Positions 7,309 through 17,155 of a DNA stretch of 48,943 nucleotides are shown here, piece after piece; position 1 is the stretch's first letter, and each line of letters begins with the position of its first letter. The stretch is from an uncultured Prochlorococcus sp. Its GTDB lineage: Bacteria; Cyanobacteriota; Cyanobacteriia; PCC-6307; Cyanobiaceae. The translations under genes and the position numbers were made by a program. Under the pieces are notes generated by a model, which did not search any database, had not been told where the DNA came from, and saw only the letters and a program-made list of their open reading frames with translations. Location of the stretch: positions 1-48,943 of the forward strand of contig CACMCA010000010.1 of the NCBI GenBank assembly GCA_902612005.1, written 5' to 3'.

Positions 7309-8103
7309 TTAGCTAGATGCTGATGAATAGAATTTTAATGCAAATAACCAGAACTTTCTTGAAGTTATAAGAAATACAGTAGCAACTATAACTTCAAGCA
7401 ATATTTTCCACAACTGAGATAGTCCTAGAAAAACTTCAGAAGGAATTGTAGTTATAAATGCAATAGGAATTAAAACACTAAAAAAAATTCTTAAAGAAAA
7501 TGAAAATGAATTTAGAGGAAATCTTCCAATATAAAGAAATGATCTTAATACTTCTATTGCATTCCAAGTCTTAACAAACCAAATAGTAGTAGTAGAGATA
7601 AAAAACCATAGGCTATATAAAATACAAATCGAGCAGCTTATGGTAACCAAGGATTGGGTCAGAAAACTTAAATTTAAATTTATTTGATTTATTCTTATGC
7701 AGAAGAACAACAAGAAAAATCCAAGCATTATTTCTAAAATTCCAGATGGATTTATTTTTTTTAATGAAATAAAAAATTGACTATCAATAGGTTTTAAAAG
7801 TACGAAGTCTAATGTTCCTTCTCTAATATGTTTAACTATTTCTGTGAGATTAGGATTGAACCATGTATTTGTTATTCCATTCAAAATTGTATAAATACCT
7901 TGAATTATTAGTGCCTGTTCAAATTTCCAACCTCCAATATAACCATTATTTTGAAAGAAAATAGATAATAAAAAAATACTCCCTACTAAACTTAAAATTG
8001 CAGTAATAAAATCAACTAATATATTTGTCTTATACTCCAATTCAGAAGCCAAAGAAGTATGTAAGAATTTTTTATAAACTTTTTGATATTTTCTTAAATT
8101 CAT
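7309..8103 (-). CDS. ABC-2 family transporter permease (DUF990-like), second subunit
   Basis: A 264-residue protein with about six membrane helices. The N-terminus (YQKVYKKFLHTSLASELEYKTNILVDF) and the IREGTLDFVLLKPIDSQFF loop match the ABC-2 permease group often called DUF990, where the loop 'G.LD..L.KP....' is diagnostic. It is the last gene of a three-gene transporter operon, and its ATG overlaps the TGA of the previous permease by four bases. The substrate is unknown. The pairing of two related permeases with one ATPase suggests a heterodimeric exporter. Confidence 0.8.
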   Translation of the reverse strand: MNLRKYQKVYKKFLHTSLASELEYKTNILVDFITAILSLVGSIFLLSIFFQNNGYIGGWKFEQALIIQGIYTILNGITNTWFNPNLTEIVKHIREGTLDFVLLKPIDSQFFISLKKINPSGILEIMLGFFLLFFCIRINQINLNLSFLTQSLVTISCSICILYSLWFFISTTTIWFVKTWNAIEVLRSFLYIGRFPLNSFSFSLRIFFSVLIPIAFITTIPSEVFLGLSQLWKILLEVIVATVFLITSRKFWLFALKFYSSASS

Positions 8104-8894
8104 GAACCCATAGCTGTATATTTTTTCGTTCCTTCAGACCAGATTTTCTTAAATAATGGGAAAAGTAAAAAAATCCATAGAATTTGCATACTCAAGCCTC
8201 CACTAATATTTGTTTCATTACCTGATAGTAAGTTCGCAGGAAAATCAATTAGATATGGAAAAGGAGTTAAATAAATCCAAGATTTAACATATGTGGGAAA
8301 TGAAACTACTGGAGCTAAAAGACCCGAGAGAAATAAAGTTGGAATAAATAATAATCTTTCTACCGATGATGCTTTCTCTGTCCAAAAACATAGACATGCA
8401 ATTATTGACTGAATTAAAAATTGAATTAAGAAGGATAAGAAGGTAGATACTATCGATAAGAATAAAATACCTAAATTTGGAATCCATATACTTTCTGGAT
8501 TAAAAATAAAAAAGAAAAATGCGATTAATAGTGCAAAAGGAAATCTTGTGATTTGTTCAGCAAGATGTTGTGCAAAATATCTGAAAAATGGATTTAAAGG
8601 TTGAATCAAATATGGGGATACTTTACCCATAAGAGAATCCTCTTCAAAACTAAATACAACCCAAACTACAGAAAACTGTCTTACAAAAAAAGCACATAAG
8701 AAATACCTAGAAAGCATAACATCACTAATGTTTATGGATTCATTGAGATTATTATTTGTCCAAATGTTTAACATGAAAAAAGGAATAATTCCTGAAATTG
8801 CCCATAATGCAATTTCTACCCTATATTCCAACATGTTTGAATATTGGACTTTTAATAAGGTGAATATTTTACGGTTAATCAATTTAGATATCAT
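8100..8894 (-). CDS. ABC-2 family transporter permease (DUF990-like), first subunit
   Basis: A 264-residue membrane protein of the same family as its downstream neighbour. It has a cytoplasmic start (KVQYSNMLEYRVEIALWAISG) and about six helices, and SLMGKVSPYLIQPLNPFFRYF matches the 'G.l..yLl.P.n......' loop. The start at 8894 lies 11 bases inside the ATPase gene and the end overlaps the next permease gene, so all three are translationally coupled. The equal length of the two permeases fits a heterodimer. Confidence 0.8.
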   Translation of the reverse strand: MISKLINRKIFTLLKVQYSNMLEYRVEIALWAISGIIPFFMLNIWTNNNLNESINISDVMLSRYFLCAFFVRQFSVVWVVFSFEEDSLMGKVSPYLIQPLNPFFRYFAQHLAEQITRFPFALLIAFFFFIFNPESIWIPNLGILFLSIVSTFLSFLIQFLIQSIIACLCFWTEKASSVERLLFIPTLFLSGLLAPVVSFPTYVKSWIYLTPFPYLIDFPANLLSGNETNISGGLSMQILWIFLLFPLFKKIWSEGTKKYTAMGS

Positions 8895-9879
8895 AATCTT
8901 TTTTAATTAACACCCTTCCAATGATTTCATCTATAGGCGGTTCATTTATAAAAAGATCTTCAATATCAAAATTATTTAGGATAGTTTTTAATGAAGAGGT
9001 AATAGAGTTGTTTTCAATTTTTATAGTGATTTCATTCTTTATTTTATTTTTAACAGTAAAACCGGAATTTTCTAATTTTATTGCATCCTCTTCTGAGCGA
9101 CAAACTATTAATATTTCTTTCACAGGAGATAGTTTTTTTAATAATAGGTCAAGTTTTCCATCATATGATAAGGCCCCTTCGTGAACACATATAACTCTCT
9201 TGCACAGCGATGTAATATCTTTCATGTAATGACTAGTTAGGCATATAGTTGCATTAGTTTCCTTATTATATTTTTGAAGGAACTTTCTTAAATTTCTCTG
9301 CGCATTAATATCTAACCCAAGTGTCGGCTCGTCCAAAAATAGAATATTTGGTTCATGTATCAATGCTGCTAGCAATTCTGACTTCATACGCTGACCTAGT
9401 GATAGTTTTCTAACGGGTATAAATAGCTCTTCATCAATTTCAAGCATTTCTGATAGTTTTTTTATTCTCCTTTTAGCTTCGAACTTATTTAAGTCATATA
9501 TTGATGCATTCAAATAGAATGATTCGATTGGCGGAAGATCCCAAATTAGCTGTTGCTTTTGTCCCATTATTAAGGTGATATTTTTTAGGAAATTTTCTTT
9601 TCTCTTAAAAGGTAAGTAGCCTGAAACCAAGATCGAACCTTCACTTGGATAAATTAAGCCACAAAGCATTTTTAAAATTGTTGTTTTCCCAGCTCCATTA
9701 GCACCTAGAAAACCTACTATTTCCCCTTCTTTAATTTCAAAACTTATGTCTTTTATAACTTTTAAACTTTTTGTTTGTCTTCTAAAAAAATGTTTAATTG
9801 TTCCTTTTAAGCCTGGTTCTTTTGAGGAGATATCAAATGACTTAGATAAATTTCTTACCTCAATAATATTTTGTACCAT
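8884..9879 (-). CDS. ABC transporter ATP-binding protein for the ABC-2 permease pair
   Basis: A 331-residue ATPase with Walker A GANGAGKTT (residues 59-67), a Q-loop region near GQKQQ, signature LSLGQRMK (159-166), Walker B ILFLDEP (179-185) and the H-loop LTSHYM. The C-terminal 90 residues are a regulatory extension (LLLKKLSPVKEILIVCRSEE onward), as in the CcmA/NatA-type importers and exporters annotated 'DUF990-associated'. It is the first gene of the operon and energises the two permeases encoded downstream. Confidence 0.88.
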   Translation of the reverse strand: MVQNIIEVRNLSKSFDISSKEPGLKGTIKHFFRRQTKSLKVIKDISFEIKEGEIVGFLGANGAGKTTILKMLCGLIYPSEGSILVSGYLPFKRKENFLKNITLIMGQKQQLIWDLPPIESFYLNASIYDLNKFEAKRRIKKLSEMLEIDEELFIPVRKLSLGQRMKSELLAALIHEPNILFLDEPTLGLDINAQRNLRKFLQKYNKETNATICLTSHYMKDITSLCKRVICVHEGALSYDGKLDLLLKKLSPVKEILIVCRSEEDAIKLENSGFTVKNKIKNEITIKIENNSITSSLKTILNNFDIEDLFINEPPIDEIIGRVLIKKDYDI

Positions 9880-9946
9880 TTCGATCTTTAAACTTTTATT
9901 TTAATTATTTATAAATCTTCTCTATATTAGAAAATTTTTTTATTTT

Positions 9947-10336
9947 TTAAAAAATATCTTTAAACGAAACAACCAGCCATATAAAAAAGTTAATTGGATT
10001 AAATAACTCGCTTGCCTTATTTTTATTTTCATAACTTAATCCTCTAAAAAAATCAAATATAAAATTACTATTCTCTTTTTTATTATTAATTTTTTTTATT
10101 ACATTACCATTTTCGTCAAGGAGGTCAATTTCATCTTCAAAAAACCATTGCTCCTTCCCATTAGATAATTTCAAGACTACCCCAATACCTTTGCCATCAG
10201 TTATTCTGAAATCGCTTATTCTACCCGTTGAGGAAATATTTAGTGCGTCAATGGTTTCTTTGCTAAGTCTATCCTTTGAAAGTTCTAGGTTAACTTGAAC
10301 AAATTTTCCTATCTTAACCTTATCTAAAATTGACAT
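9947..10336 (-). CDS. DUF2862 / PetP-like protein with C-terminal hydrophobic extension
   Basis: A 129-residue protein. Residues about 5-82 match the small SH3-like DUF2862 fold: KIGKFVQVNLELSKDRLS, then STGRISDFRITDGKGIGVVLKLSNGKEQWFFEDEID. DUF2862 is the family of PetP, a peripheral cytochrome b6f subunit in cyanobacteria that influences linear electron flow. Canonical PetP is about 70 residues; this one carries an additional 45-residue tail ending in NPINFFIWLVVSFKDIF, a likely membrane-associated helix. The PetP identity is a family-level inference, and the tail may mark a different paralogue. Confidence 0.6.
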   Translation of the reverse strand: MSILDKVKIGKFVQVNLELSKDRLSKETIDALNISSTGRISDFRITDGKGIGVVLKLSNGKEQWFFEDEIDLLDENGNVIKKINNKKENSNFIFDFFRGLSYENKNKASELFNPINFFIWLVVSFKDIF

Positions 10337-10406
10337 TTTTAGGTTATTATACTTACTTATGATGGATTTATGCGATCAATTCAGAATTATTGATTTATTT
10401 CAATAA

Positions 10407-10553
10407 TTATGATTTTTTGAAAATTGCTTCAAGGATTCTTTTAATTATAATTGTTAATACTCTCAAGAATACAAAAAAAAGACCTAACCAACCTAGAATA
10501 ACAGCTATAGATAATAAGCTTGAACCTAAATCGCGCTGTAATAAATTCTGCAT
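10407..10553 (-). CDS. Small single-span membrane peptide, 48 residues
   Basis: The minus strand from the ATG at 10553 reads MQNLLQRDLGSSLLSIAVIL, continues with GWLGLFFVFLRVLTIIIKRI, and stops at TAA 10407-10409. One membrane helix at residues about 12-38 is flanked by an acidic/polar N-terminus and a basic C-terminus (KRILEAIFKKS). The composition is far more protein-like than the longer overlapping frame on the same strand (10441-10626), which I reject. It resembles the many small thylakoid subunits of cyanobacteria, but I cannot name it. Confidence 0.65.
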   Translation of the reverse strand: MQNLLQRDLGSSLLSIAVILGWLGLFFVFLRVLTIIIKRILEAIFKKS

Positions 10554-10718
10554 ATAATTTTTCTAAATTAGATTGATGTAACTCTACTTTATAAAATTGC
10601 TTATATAAGATGAAAATTGCCAACATTCAGATTTATTTAAATTCTTTTTAATAACCATACCTTACAGAAATGATTTTGATTTTTGAGTTAAGATAGATTT
10701 AGAAATTAATTTAATGTT

Positions 10719-10820
10719 TTGGATCTATCTTTGAATTCATATATTGGAATAATTTTTGTCATTATTGGACTAACAGTTAGATTTGATTTGAAATTCTCTA
10801 TTCAAAAGGATCTCAAATAA
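10719..10820 (+). CDS. Possible 33-residue membrane peptide
   Basis: From a TTG at 10719 the + strand reads MDLSLNSYIGIIFVIIGLTV, then RFDLKFSIQKDLK and TAA. One hydrophobic helix followed by a charged tail is protein-like, but there is no ATG and no clear ribosome-binding site, so it may be chance. The rest of the 10554-10904 gap is AT-rich with nothing else that I can support. Confidence 0.3.
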   Translation: MDLSLNSYIGIIFVIIGLTVRFDLKFSIQKDLK

Positions 10821-10904
10821 TTTCTATTAAGCTCTTTTTGACGATATAAATATCCTCAGTTCTATTATATTTTATACCTGCTGTATTTTTTCTATTGCAA
10901 AGAC

Positions 10905-10928
10905 TAAAAAAGCAGCCTTGAAGCTGCT
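10905..10928 (-). terminator. Terminator of the tRNA-fMet transcript
   Basis: Seven bases beyond the tRNA CCA end on the minus strand there is a perfect 6-bp stem (AGCAGC with GCTGCT, 10911-10916 and 10923-10928) and a six-base loop. A run of U follows (A residues on the + strand at 10905-10910). It is a classical factor-independent terminator. Confidence 0.85.
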
Positions 10929-10934
10929 CCTAAA

Positions 10935-11011
<77 letters not shown>

Positions 11012-11056
11012 ACATATTTATAGCATACATCTGAAAGGGTTATTTTTTCTGTTTTT

Positions 11057-12022
11057 TTAGGATTCTTGGAATTTTAATTTACCTTTAACTTCAAGTCGCA
11101 CTCCTTCAGAAAAATTAAATACCTTTTCTTCGATGTCTTGAATTCTTAAGTCAGATATCCACTCTAACTGTTTTAGCAAGTGAAGACTAACAGCATGTTT
11201 TGCTCTTTTTGAACCATCTTCTACTTTTAAAGCTATTCCTATCCCTTCATTTACCTTACATAAACACTGTATTCCTTCCGCACCACCTTTACTTATTACA
11301 TTACCATGAGAAGCTTTAATTATTTCTGTATCAAATTTATTGTCGTCACTTATCATTGTTGGGTTTGTTGTCATAGCTCGACTGATTTGTTCTAATTCAG
11401 CATTTTCGGAACTGCTTAGAAGTGAATATAGCCTCGACATTTCTAATAGTTTTAAAAAAAGAGTGGGGGCACCACAATCATCACGTTCTGCGTTTATTTC
11501 AGATGAAGGGATTTCAAGTAATTCAGAAATAATTCTGAATATTTCGATTTGAAGTGGATGATCCCCCTTTAAGTAACTATTTAATGGCCAATTCATTTTT
11601 TTACATGTAGCTAAAAAAGCGGCATGTTTACCCGAACAATTATGTTCTAATGGACTTGCCTTGGATTTTGGACATTTCAGATTTTTTATGTCAATGTCAT
11701 ATTCCCATAAAATTTTGAATGCTTCCCTTGAATGAATTTTTGATCCACTATGAGATCCGCAAGCTATTGCAATTGATTTTGATTCATTATTGATTTTTGA
11801 TGCAGCTCCACTACTAACGAAAGGTATTGCTTGAAAAGGTTTTAGTGCTGACCTAATGAAACTTTTATATTCTGGATTTCCTGCGCACATTAGAACCCTC
11901 CCTTTATTGTCAGTAATAACAGCGTGAATTTTATGGATTGACTCAATATTTGACCCTCTCATTAAGATTGCTTGTAAAGGAGGATTGTTAGAAGTGTAGA
12001 GGTTTTTGAAATTAGAGGTCAT
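11057..12022 (-). CDS. L-asparaginase II family protein
   Basis: A 321-residue protein matching the cyanobacterial/rhizobial-type asparaginase II family (Pfam Asparaginase_II), not the E. coli type. It has LMRGSNIESIHKIHAVI at the start, RSALKPFQAIPFV, ACGSHSGSKIH, and the central HNCSGKHAAFL with the Cys/Lys region implicated in catalysis of this family. DDCGAPT and MTTNPTMI follow. The role is hydrolysis of asparagine to aspartate and ammonia in the cytoplasm. The ATG at 12022 directly abuts the stop of the Ycf36 gene, so the two are co-transcribed. Confidence 0.88.
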   Translation of the reverse strand: MTSNFKNLYTSNNPPLQAILMRGSNIESIHKIHAVITDNKGRVLMCAGNPEYKSFIRSALKPFQAIPFVSSGAASKINNESKSIAIACGSHSGSKIHSREAFKILWEYDIDIKNLKCPKSKASPLEHNCSGKHAAFLATCKKMNWPLNSYLKGDHPLQIEIFRIISELLEIPSSEINAERDDCGAPTLFLKLLEMSRLYSLLSSSENAELEQISRAMTTNPTMISDDNKFDTEIIKASHGNVISKGGAEGIQCLCKVNEGIGIALKVEDGSKRAKHAVSLHLLKQLEWISDLRIQDIEEKVFNFSEGVRLEVKGKLKFQES

Positions 12023-12517
12023 TTAGAAATTGTTATATTGAAAAATCAAAATGCCAGACAAAACTAAGACTAAAATAATTGAAAAAATTTGAATTAAATT
12101 TTTTAAAATAGGCTTTACTTCAATTGAGGCAATAAGTGATTCTTTTTCTTTTAAAGCTAATGGCTTTTCCCATACTTGACCGTCATACCAACCGGATTCC
12201 TCGTATTCAATTTTTTCAGATATTAATCTCTTAAATATATGATTCCAACCTAAATATAACCTTATTGAAATTAAAAGAGGTATTGATAAGCTGCTAAAAA
12301 AACTTAAAACTGTATATCTAAAAATGGATGTTTTGAAATATACACTTCCTGAAGAAATGAGAAGAAATAGAGCAAAAGCTCCTACCCAGAATTTTATCAA
12401 TATAAGAATAAGTGACTTTTTTGTTTTAGGCCAAGAAAAGATTTTGGATTTTGATAATTCTATGAATTCATTCGTGGGTTGCTGCTCTCTTGGGACAGGA
12501 CATTTAGATTCGTTCAT
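12023..12517 (-). CDS. CGLD27 / Ycf36 family membrane protein (DUF1230)
   Basis: A 164-residue protein. It begins with CPVPREQQPTNEFIELSKS, then FSWP and two membrane helices. RLYLGWNHI..RL and the strongly conserved YEESGWYDGQVWEKP follow, with a final VKPILKNL and a third helix. These are the signatures of DUF1230 (CGLD27 in the green lineage, Ycf36 in plastids). The biochemical role is not settled; plant work links the family to iron or photosynthesis-related homeostasis. It sits between rsfS and asparaginase with gaps of 8 and 0 bases. Confidence 0.85.
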   Translation of the reverse strand: MNESKCPVPREQQPTNEFIELSKSKIFSWPKTKKSLILILIKFWVGAFALFLLISSGSVYFKTSIFRYTVLSFFSSLSIPLLISIRLYLGWNHIFKRLISEKIEYEESGWYDGQVWEKPLALKEKESLIASIEVKPILKNLIQIFSIILVLVLSGILIFQYNNF

Positions 12518-12525
12518 AAAGTAGA

Positions 12526-12870
12526 TTATGGAAATATAAGATTATCTCCATTACTCCAAAATGATTCAAGGTCATAATATTTTCTTATTTCTGGTTGAAA
12601 TATATTTACAATAAAATCACCATAATCAAGTAAAGCCCATTTCGCTTCGTTAACGCCTTCTTTTCGTATAGGTTCAATTTTAGCCTTATCTCTAAGCTCT
12701 CCCTCTACAGAGTTAGTTATAGATCTAACTTGAACATCAGATAGTCCCTCTGCTATCAAAATCCATTCACTTATAAATGATACTTTTTCAATTTTTATAA
12801 GTTTTATATCTTTTGCTTTTTTTTCATCACAAGCTTTAGCCGCCATTAAAACCAAACTTTTATTGTCCAT
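12526..12870 (-). CDS. rsfS: Ribosomal silencing factor RsfS (Iojap/YbeB)
   Basis: A 114-residue protein with the RsfS pattern: MAAKACDEKKAKDIKLIKI, WILIAEGLSDVQVRSITN, and WALLDYGDFIVNIFQPEIRKYYDLESFW. The last segment holds the conserved 'W.llDygd.vvHif....R.yY.LE..W', with Asn in place of the common His. RsfS binds L14 and blocks subunit joining when nutrients are scarce. I start it at the ATG at 12870; an ATG at 12876 is equally possible. Either overlaps the 3' end of the DUF3318 gene by about 10 bases. Confidence 0.88.
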   Translation of the reverse strand: MDNKSLVLMAAKACDEKKAKDIKLIKIEKVSFISEWILIAEGLSDVQVRSITNSVEGELRDKAKIEPIRKEGVNEAKWALLDYGDFIVNIFQPEIRKYYDLESFWSNGDNLIFP

Positions 12871-13498
12871 AAACATTTTCGCTTGAAACTGATTTTTCTG
12901 AACCTTCTTGCTGAGATAATTCTGATCTCGCTTTTTCGGCACTTTTTCTTAAGGCATCTAATCTATCTTCAAAGAAACTTCTTTTTTTCTTTTTTCGTGT
13001 CTTATCTATTAACTCCTTTAATGCTCCTCCAAGACTTTTATAGGCATTAGGAATGCTGTATCCAAATCTACAAGCAATATCTATAGCTCTTTCATCTGCA
13101 TATATAGCATCTTGAAGTTTTTTCTCAGAATTATTTTTTAAATATAATCTATAACCTGCAAAACTTGATAATCCAAGAGCAAGTAATAAAAGTAAACCAT
13201 CTTGTACCCACAACTCTCCTATGGCCCCTCCAAGTCCTATTGCAAGAGCTGCCATTTCCCATCCATCTCTGGGGATAGCGTCATTTTGAATTTTCCCAAC
13301 CTCGTGCCAAAATAATAGATTTCTGTGGTCGATAGCAAGGTTATCCCATTCCTCTAAATCTATTTGAATTTCGACTTCGTCACGACCAATTTCCTCAAGT
13401 GTTATTAAAGGTGGGTCTATAGCTGCTGCAGCTTCAACAAATACCCAACTTTCATTCTCAGGAGGCAACAAACTTTTAAGTCGCTGAAGTTCGCTCAT
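12860..13498 (-). CDS. DUF3318 cyanobacterial membrane protein
   Basis: A 212-residue protein. An N-terminal region (LKSLLPPENESWVFVEAAAAIDPPLITLEEIGRDE, quoted in part) leads to NLLFWHEVGKIQNDAIPRDGWE and two close hydrophobic helices (residues about 82-118). A charged C-terminus with KKKKRSFFEDRLDALRKSAEKARSEL follows. The arrangement matches DUF3318, found next to rsfS in many cyanobacteria. The HEVGK segment is not a proven metal site. It is the first gene of an operon running through rsfS, ycf36 and asparaginase, divergent from carB. Confidence 0.8.
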   Translation of the reverse strand: MSELQRLKSLLPPENESWVFVEAAAAIDPPLITLEEIGRDEVEIQIDLEEWDNLAIDHRNLLFWHEVGKIQNDAIPRDGWEMAALAIGLGGAIGELWVQDGLLLLLALGLSSFAGYRLYLKNNSEKKLQDAIYADERAIDIACRFGYSIPNAYKSLGGALKELIDKTRKKKKRSFFEDRLDALRKSAEKARSELSQQEGSEKSVSSENVYGQ

Positions 13499-13605
13499 AA
13501 AAAATTAATTTCTTCCAATACTATAGAAACAAATGTTGCTTTTCAAGTAACTTGATTAACATCTGATGATTTATAAGTAGCATGAAATAAATGAAGGTTT
13601 AAATT

Positions 13606-16600
13606 ATGCCTCAAAGAGGTGATATTAAAAAAATTCTTATTCTAGGTTCGGGACCAATTGTTATAGGACAAGCATGCGAATTTGATTACTCTGGTACACA
13701 AGCTTGCAAGGCTTTAAGAAATGCTGGTTATGAAATTGTCTTGATAAATTCAAATCCAGCATCAATAATGACCGATCCCGAGATCGCTAATAAAACATAT
13801 ATTGAACCATTGACTCCTGAAATTGTTTCTCAGATCATTTTAAAAGAAAAACCCGATGCGATTCTTCCCACTATGGGAGGTCAAACTGCTTTGAATCTTG
13901 CGGTAAAATTATCAGAGTCAGATTTTTTAAAACAAAATAATATTGAATTAATTGGTGCTGATTTAAGAGCTATTAATAAAGCTGAAGATAGAAAATTGTT
14001 TAAAGAATCTATGGAGAAAATAAATGTAAATGTTTGCCCATCTGGTATTGCATCTAACTTGGATGAGGCGATAGAGGTATCAAAAAAAATTAGTTCCTAT
14101 CCTCTGATAATAAGACCTGCATTTACATTAGGTGGTGTAGGAGGTGGAATTGCTTTTAATCTTGAAGAATTTGTCGAGTTGTGTAAATCAGGTTTAGAGG
14201 AAAGTCCAAGTAATCAAATATTGATTGAAAAATCACTTATTGGATGGAAGGAATTTGAACTAGAGGTAATGAGAGATACTGCTGATAATGTAGTAATTGT
14301 TTGTAGTATTGAAAATTTAGACCCCATGGGTGTCCATACTGGGGATTCGATTACTGTAGCTCCAGCACAGACTTTAACAGATAAGGAGTATCAGAGATTG
14401 AGAGATTTGTCATTGAAAATTATTAGAGAGGTAGGCGTTGAAACAGGAGGGAGTAATATTCAATTTGCAATAAATCCATCTAATGGAGAAGTAATTGTCA
14501 TAGAAATGAATCCCCGTGTGAGTAGATCCTCTGCTTTGGCAAGTAAAGCAACTGGATTTCCAATAGCTAAGATTGCAGCTTTATTATCTGTTGGCTATAC
14601 ACTCGATGAGATTATTAATGACATTACAAAAAAAACACCTGCATGTTTTGAGCCATCAATTGATTACGTAGTTACTAAGATTCCAAGATTCGCTTTTGAA
14701 AAGTTTAAAGGTTCCTCTAATACTTTGAGCACTGCTATGAAATCTGTTGGTGAGTCAATGGCAATAGGCCGCTCTTTTGAAGAATCATTTCAGAAAGCAT
14801 TAAGGTCATTAGAAGTGGGTGTTTTTGGATGGGAATGTGATTCATTAGGAGAATTGAAAAACGATAGTCACATTAAAAATAGTTTAAGAAACCCTACATC
14901 CGAAAGAATTCTCCTAGTTAAAAAAGCTATGGAGCTTGGGAAAACTAATTCTTATATCCACGAAGTTTCAAATATAGATTTTTGGTTTATCGAAAAATTA
15001 CGTAATATCTTTAATTTTGAAAATGATTTTTTGAAAGATAAGGAACTTTACGATTTAGATAGGGATTTGATGTTACATGCTAAACAATTAGGCTTTTCTG
15101 ATCAACAGATAGCAAAGTTAACTAATTCTGAATTTTTTGAAGTGAGAAGATTTAGAAAAAAACTTAACATAATACCAATCTATAAAACTGTAGATACTTG
15201 TTCAGCTGAGTTCTCATCTTCAACTCCCTATCATTATTCAACTTACGAAGAACCCTTCATTGACTTTAATTCTCAAATTTCTGATAGCGAGATTTCAGAA
15301 GATAGTAAATCAAAAAAAATTATGATTCTTGGAGGAGGTCCAAACAGAATTGGTCAGGGAATAGAATTTGATTACTGTTGTTGTCATGCATCATATCAAG
15401 CCTCTTCAAATGGTTTTAAAACAATAATGGTTAATAGTAACCCTGAAACTGTATCAACAGATTATGATACCAGCGATATTTTATATTTTGAGCCTGTAAC
15501 TTTGGAGGATGTGCTCAACATAATAGAAGCTGAGCATCCTTATGGTTTGATTGTTCAATTTGGAGGTCAAACTCCTCTGAAATTGTCATTACCTTTATTT
15601 GAATGGCTCAAATCTAATGATGGGGTCAGAACTGGATCAAAAATTCTTGGAACTTCTCCAATTTCTATCGATTTAGCAGAGGATAGAGAGGAATTTACAA
15701 AAATACTAGATGAATTAAGTATTAGACAACCTTTAAACGGTATTGCACGTAATCAAAATGAAGCAGAATTAGTAGCAAAAAATATAGGTTTCCCCTTGGT
15801 TGTAAGACCTTCTTATGTTTTAGGAGGAAGGGCGATGGAAATTGTTAATGATGAAAAAGAATTATCGAGATACATCTCTGAAGCAGTTAAGGTCTCGCCT
15901 GATCATCCAATTCTTCTTGATCAATATTTGAATAATGCTATCGAAATTGATGTTGATGCTTTATGCGATTCAGAGGGATCAGTAGTAATTGCTGGTCTAA
16001 TGGAACATGTGGAACCTGCAGGAATTCATTCAGGAGATTCTGCTTGTTGTTTACCATCCATTTCTCTTTCAAAATCCACAATAGAAAATGTAAGAAATTG
16101 GACTAAATTAATCGCTCAAAGATTAAATGTTGTTGGTCTAATCAATTTACAATTTGCAGTTACGAATTTAAATAATGATGTAAACAAATTATTTATTCTT
16201 GAGGCAAATCCAAGAGCATCAAGGACCGTCCCATTTGTCTCAAAAGCTATAGGTAAACCAGTAGCAAAATTAGCTACTCAGTTGATGCAAGGTTTCACAT
16301 TAGAAGCTGTTAATTTCACAAAAGAATTTTCACCAAAATATCAAGCAGTGAAAGAGGCTGTTTTACCTTTTAAAAGATTTCCAGGTTCTGATACATTACT
16401 TGGACCTGAAATGAGATCTACTGGAGAAGTAATGGGTTTAGCCAAAGATTTTGGAATTGCTTATGCCAAGTCGGAATTGGCCGCAGGAAATGGTGTTCCT
16501 TCTGAAGGAGTAGCTTTTTTGTCTACAAATGATTTAGATAAAAAAAATCTTGAGGAAGTTGCTAGAGAACTGTTGATTTTAAGATTTAAATTAATCGCAA

Positions 16601-16902
16601 CAAAAGGAACTGCTGAATATTTGATGAATTTAGGCATTCAAGTTGAAGAAGTACTGAAAGTTCATGAAGGTAGACCAAATATTGAGGACCTAATTCGTTC
16701 GGGACTAGTTCAATTAGTAATTAATACTCCAATCGGTTCACAGGCTCTTCATGATGACGCTTATTTAAGGCGCGCTGCCTTAGAATACAATATTCCAACA
16801 TTTACAACTATTCCTGGAGCAAAGGCAGCTATTAAAGCAATCAAAGCTTTGCAATTTAATAAAATTGATGCTTACTCTCTACAAGAAATCCATAATTTTT
16901 AA
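13606..16902 (+). CDS. carB: Carbamoyl-phosphate synthase large subunit
   Basis: The 1098-residue protein contains the two homologous synthase halves. Each opens with a glycine-rich motif: [18 protein letters not shown] near residue 12 and [19 protein letters not shown] near residue 577. Each carries an ATP-grasp domain ([25 protein letters not shown]) with metal-binding EMNPR and EANPR. The C-terminal MGS-like allosteric domain is present ([22 protein letters not shown]). It makes carbamoyl phosphate from glutamine-derived ammonia, bicarbonate and ATP, for pyrimidines and arginine, with CarA encoded elsewhere. Length is normal. The gene is divergent from the DUF3318 operon. Confidence 0.98.
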   Translation: MPQRGDIKKILILGSGPIVIGQACEFDYSGTQACKALRNAGYEIVLINSNPASIMTDPEIANKTYIEPLTPEIVSQIILKEKPDAILPTMGGQTALNLAVKLSESDFLKQNNIELIGADLRAINKAEDRKLFKESMEKINVNVCPSGIASNLDEAIEVSKKISSYPLIIRPAFTLGGVGGGIAFNLEEFVELCKSGLEESPSNQILIEKSLIGWKEFELEVMRDTADNVVIVCSIENLDPMGVHTGDSITVAPAQTLTDKEYQRLRDLSLKIIREVGVETGGSNIQFAINPSNGEVIVIEMNPRVSRSSALASKATGFPIAKIAALLSVGYTLDEIINDITKKTPACFEPSIDYVVTKIPRFAFEKFKGSSNTLSTAMKSVGESMAIGRSFEESFQKALRSLEVGVFGWECDSLGELKNDSHIKNSLRNPTSERILLVKKAMELGKTNSYIHEVSNIDFWFIEKLRNIFNFENDFLKDKELYDLDRDLMLHAKQLGFSDQQIAKLTNSEFFEVRRFRKKLNIIPIYKTVDTCSAEFSSSTPYHYSTYEEPFIDFNSQISDSEISEDSKSKKIMILGGGPNRIGQGIEFDYCCCHASYQASSNGFKTIMVNSNPETVSTDYDTSDILYFEPVTLEDVLNIIEAEHPYGLIVQFGGQTPLKLSLPLFEWLKSNDGVRTGSKILGTSPISIDLAEDREEFTKILDELSIRQPLNGIARNQNEAELVAKNIGFPLVVRPSYVLGGRAMEIVNDEKELSRYISEAVKVSPDHPILLDQYLNNAIEIDVDALCDSEGSVVIAGLMEHVEPAGIHSGDSACCLPSISLSKSTIENVRNWTKLIAQRLNVVGLINLQFAVTNLNNDVNKLFILEANPRASRTVPFVSKAIGKPVAKLATQLMQGFTLEAVNFTKEFSPKYQAVKEAVLPFKRFPGSDTLLGPEMRSTGEVMGLAKDFGIAYAKSELAAGNGVPSEGVAFLSTNDLDKKNLEEVARELLILRFKLIATKGTAEYLMNLGIQVEEVLKVHEGRPNIEDLIRSGLVQLVINTPIGSQALHDDAYLRRAALEYNIPTFTTIPGAKAAIKAIKALQFNKIDAYSLQEIHNF

Positions 16903-16906
16903 AATT

Positions 16907-17125
16907 TTACTCTAAGTTTTTTAGTTTTTCTCTTAATTGATTAGCTAAAGAGTTTCGGCTAATGGAAATTAATTTGAGAGTATCTTGATGCATCTTTAGT
17001 TGTGTCTCCGCTATTTGTAATGCTTTTATAGATTCTTTTATTTCATTAGAAAGTTCATTTATTAAATATTTTTTCCCTTCAAAGGTTAAAACTGGATTAG
17101 CAGAATCATTAGTGTTTTCGCTCAT
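16907..17125 (-). CDS. Small coiled-coil protein, DUF6447-like
   Basis: A 72-residue protein: NPVLTFEGKKYLINELSNEI followed by one long helix (KALQIAETQLKMHQDTLKLISISRNSLANQL in part). The layout matches the small picocyanobacterial and cyanophage family I know as DUF6447; the assignment is from memory of its 'PVLTF.GK.Y' start. There are no catalytic motifs. It converges on carB with four bases between stops and lies 30 bases downstream of nothing obvious on its own strand, so it may be monocistronic. Confidence 0.65.
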   Translation of the reverse strand: MSENTNDSANPVLTFEGKKYLINELSNEIKESIKALQIAETQLKMHQDTLKLISISRNSLANQLREKLKNLE

Positions 17126-17155
17126 TAACTTACCTTTTTATTCTTTAAAATAGAA

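Noticed and set aside
10441..10626. 61-codon minus-strand frame
   Set aside because: It overlaps the convincing 48-residue membrane peptide (10407-10553) in another frame and has a scrambled composition.
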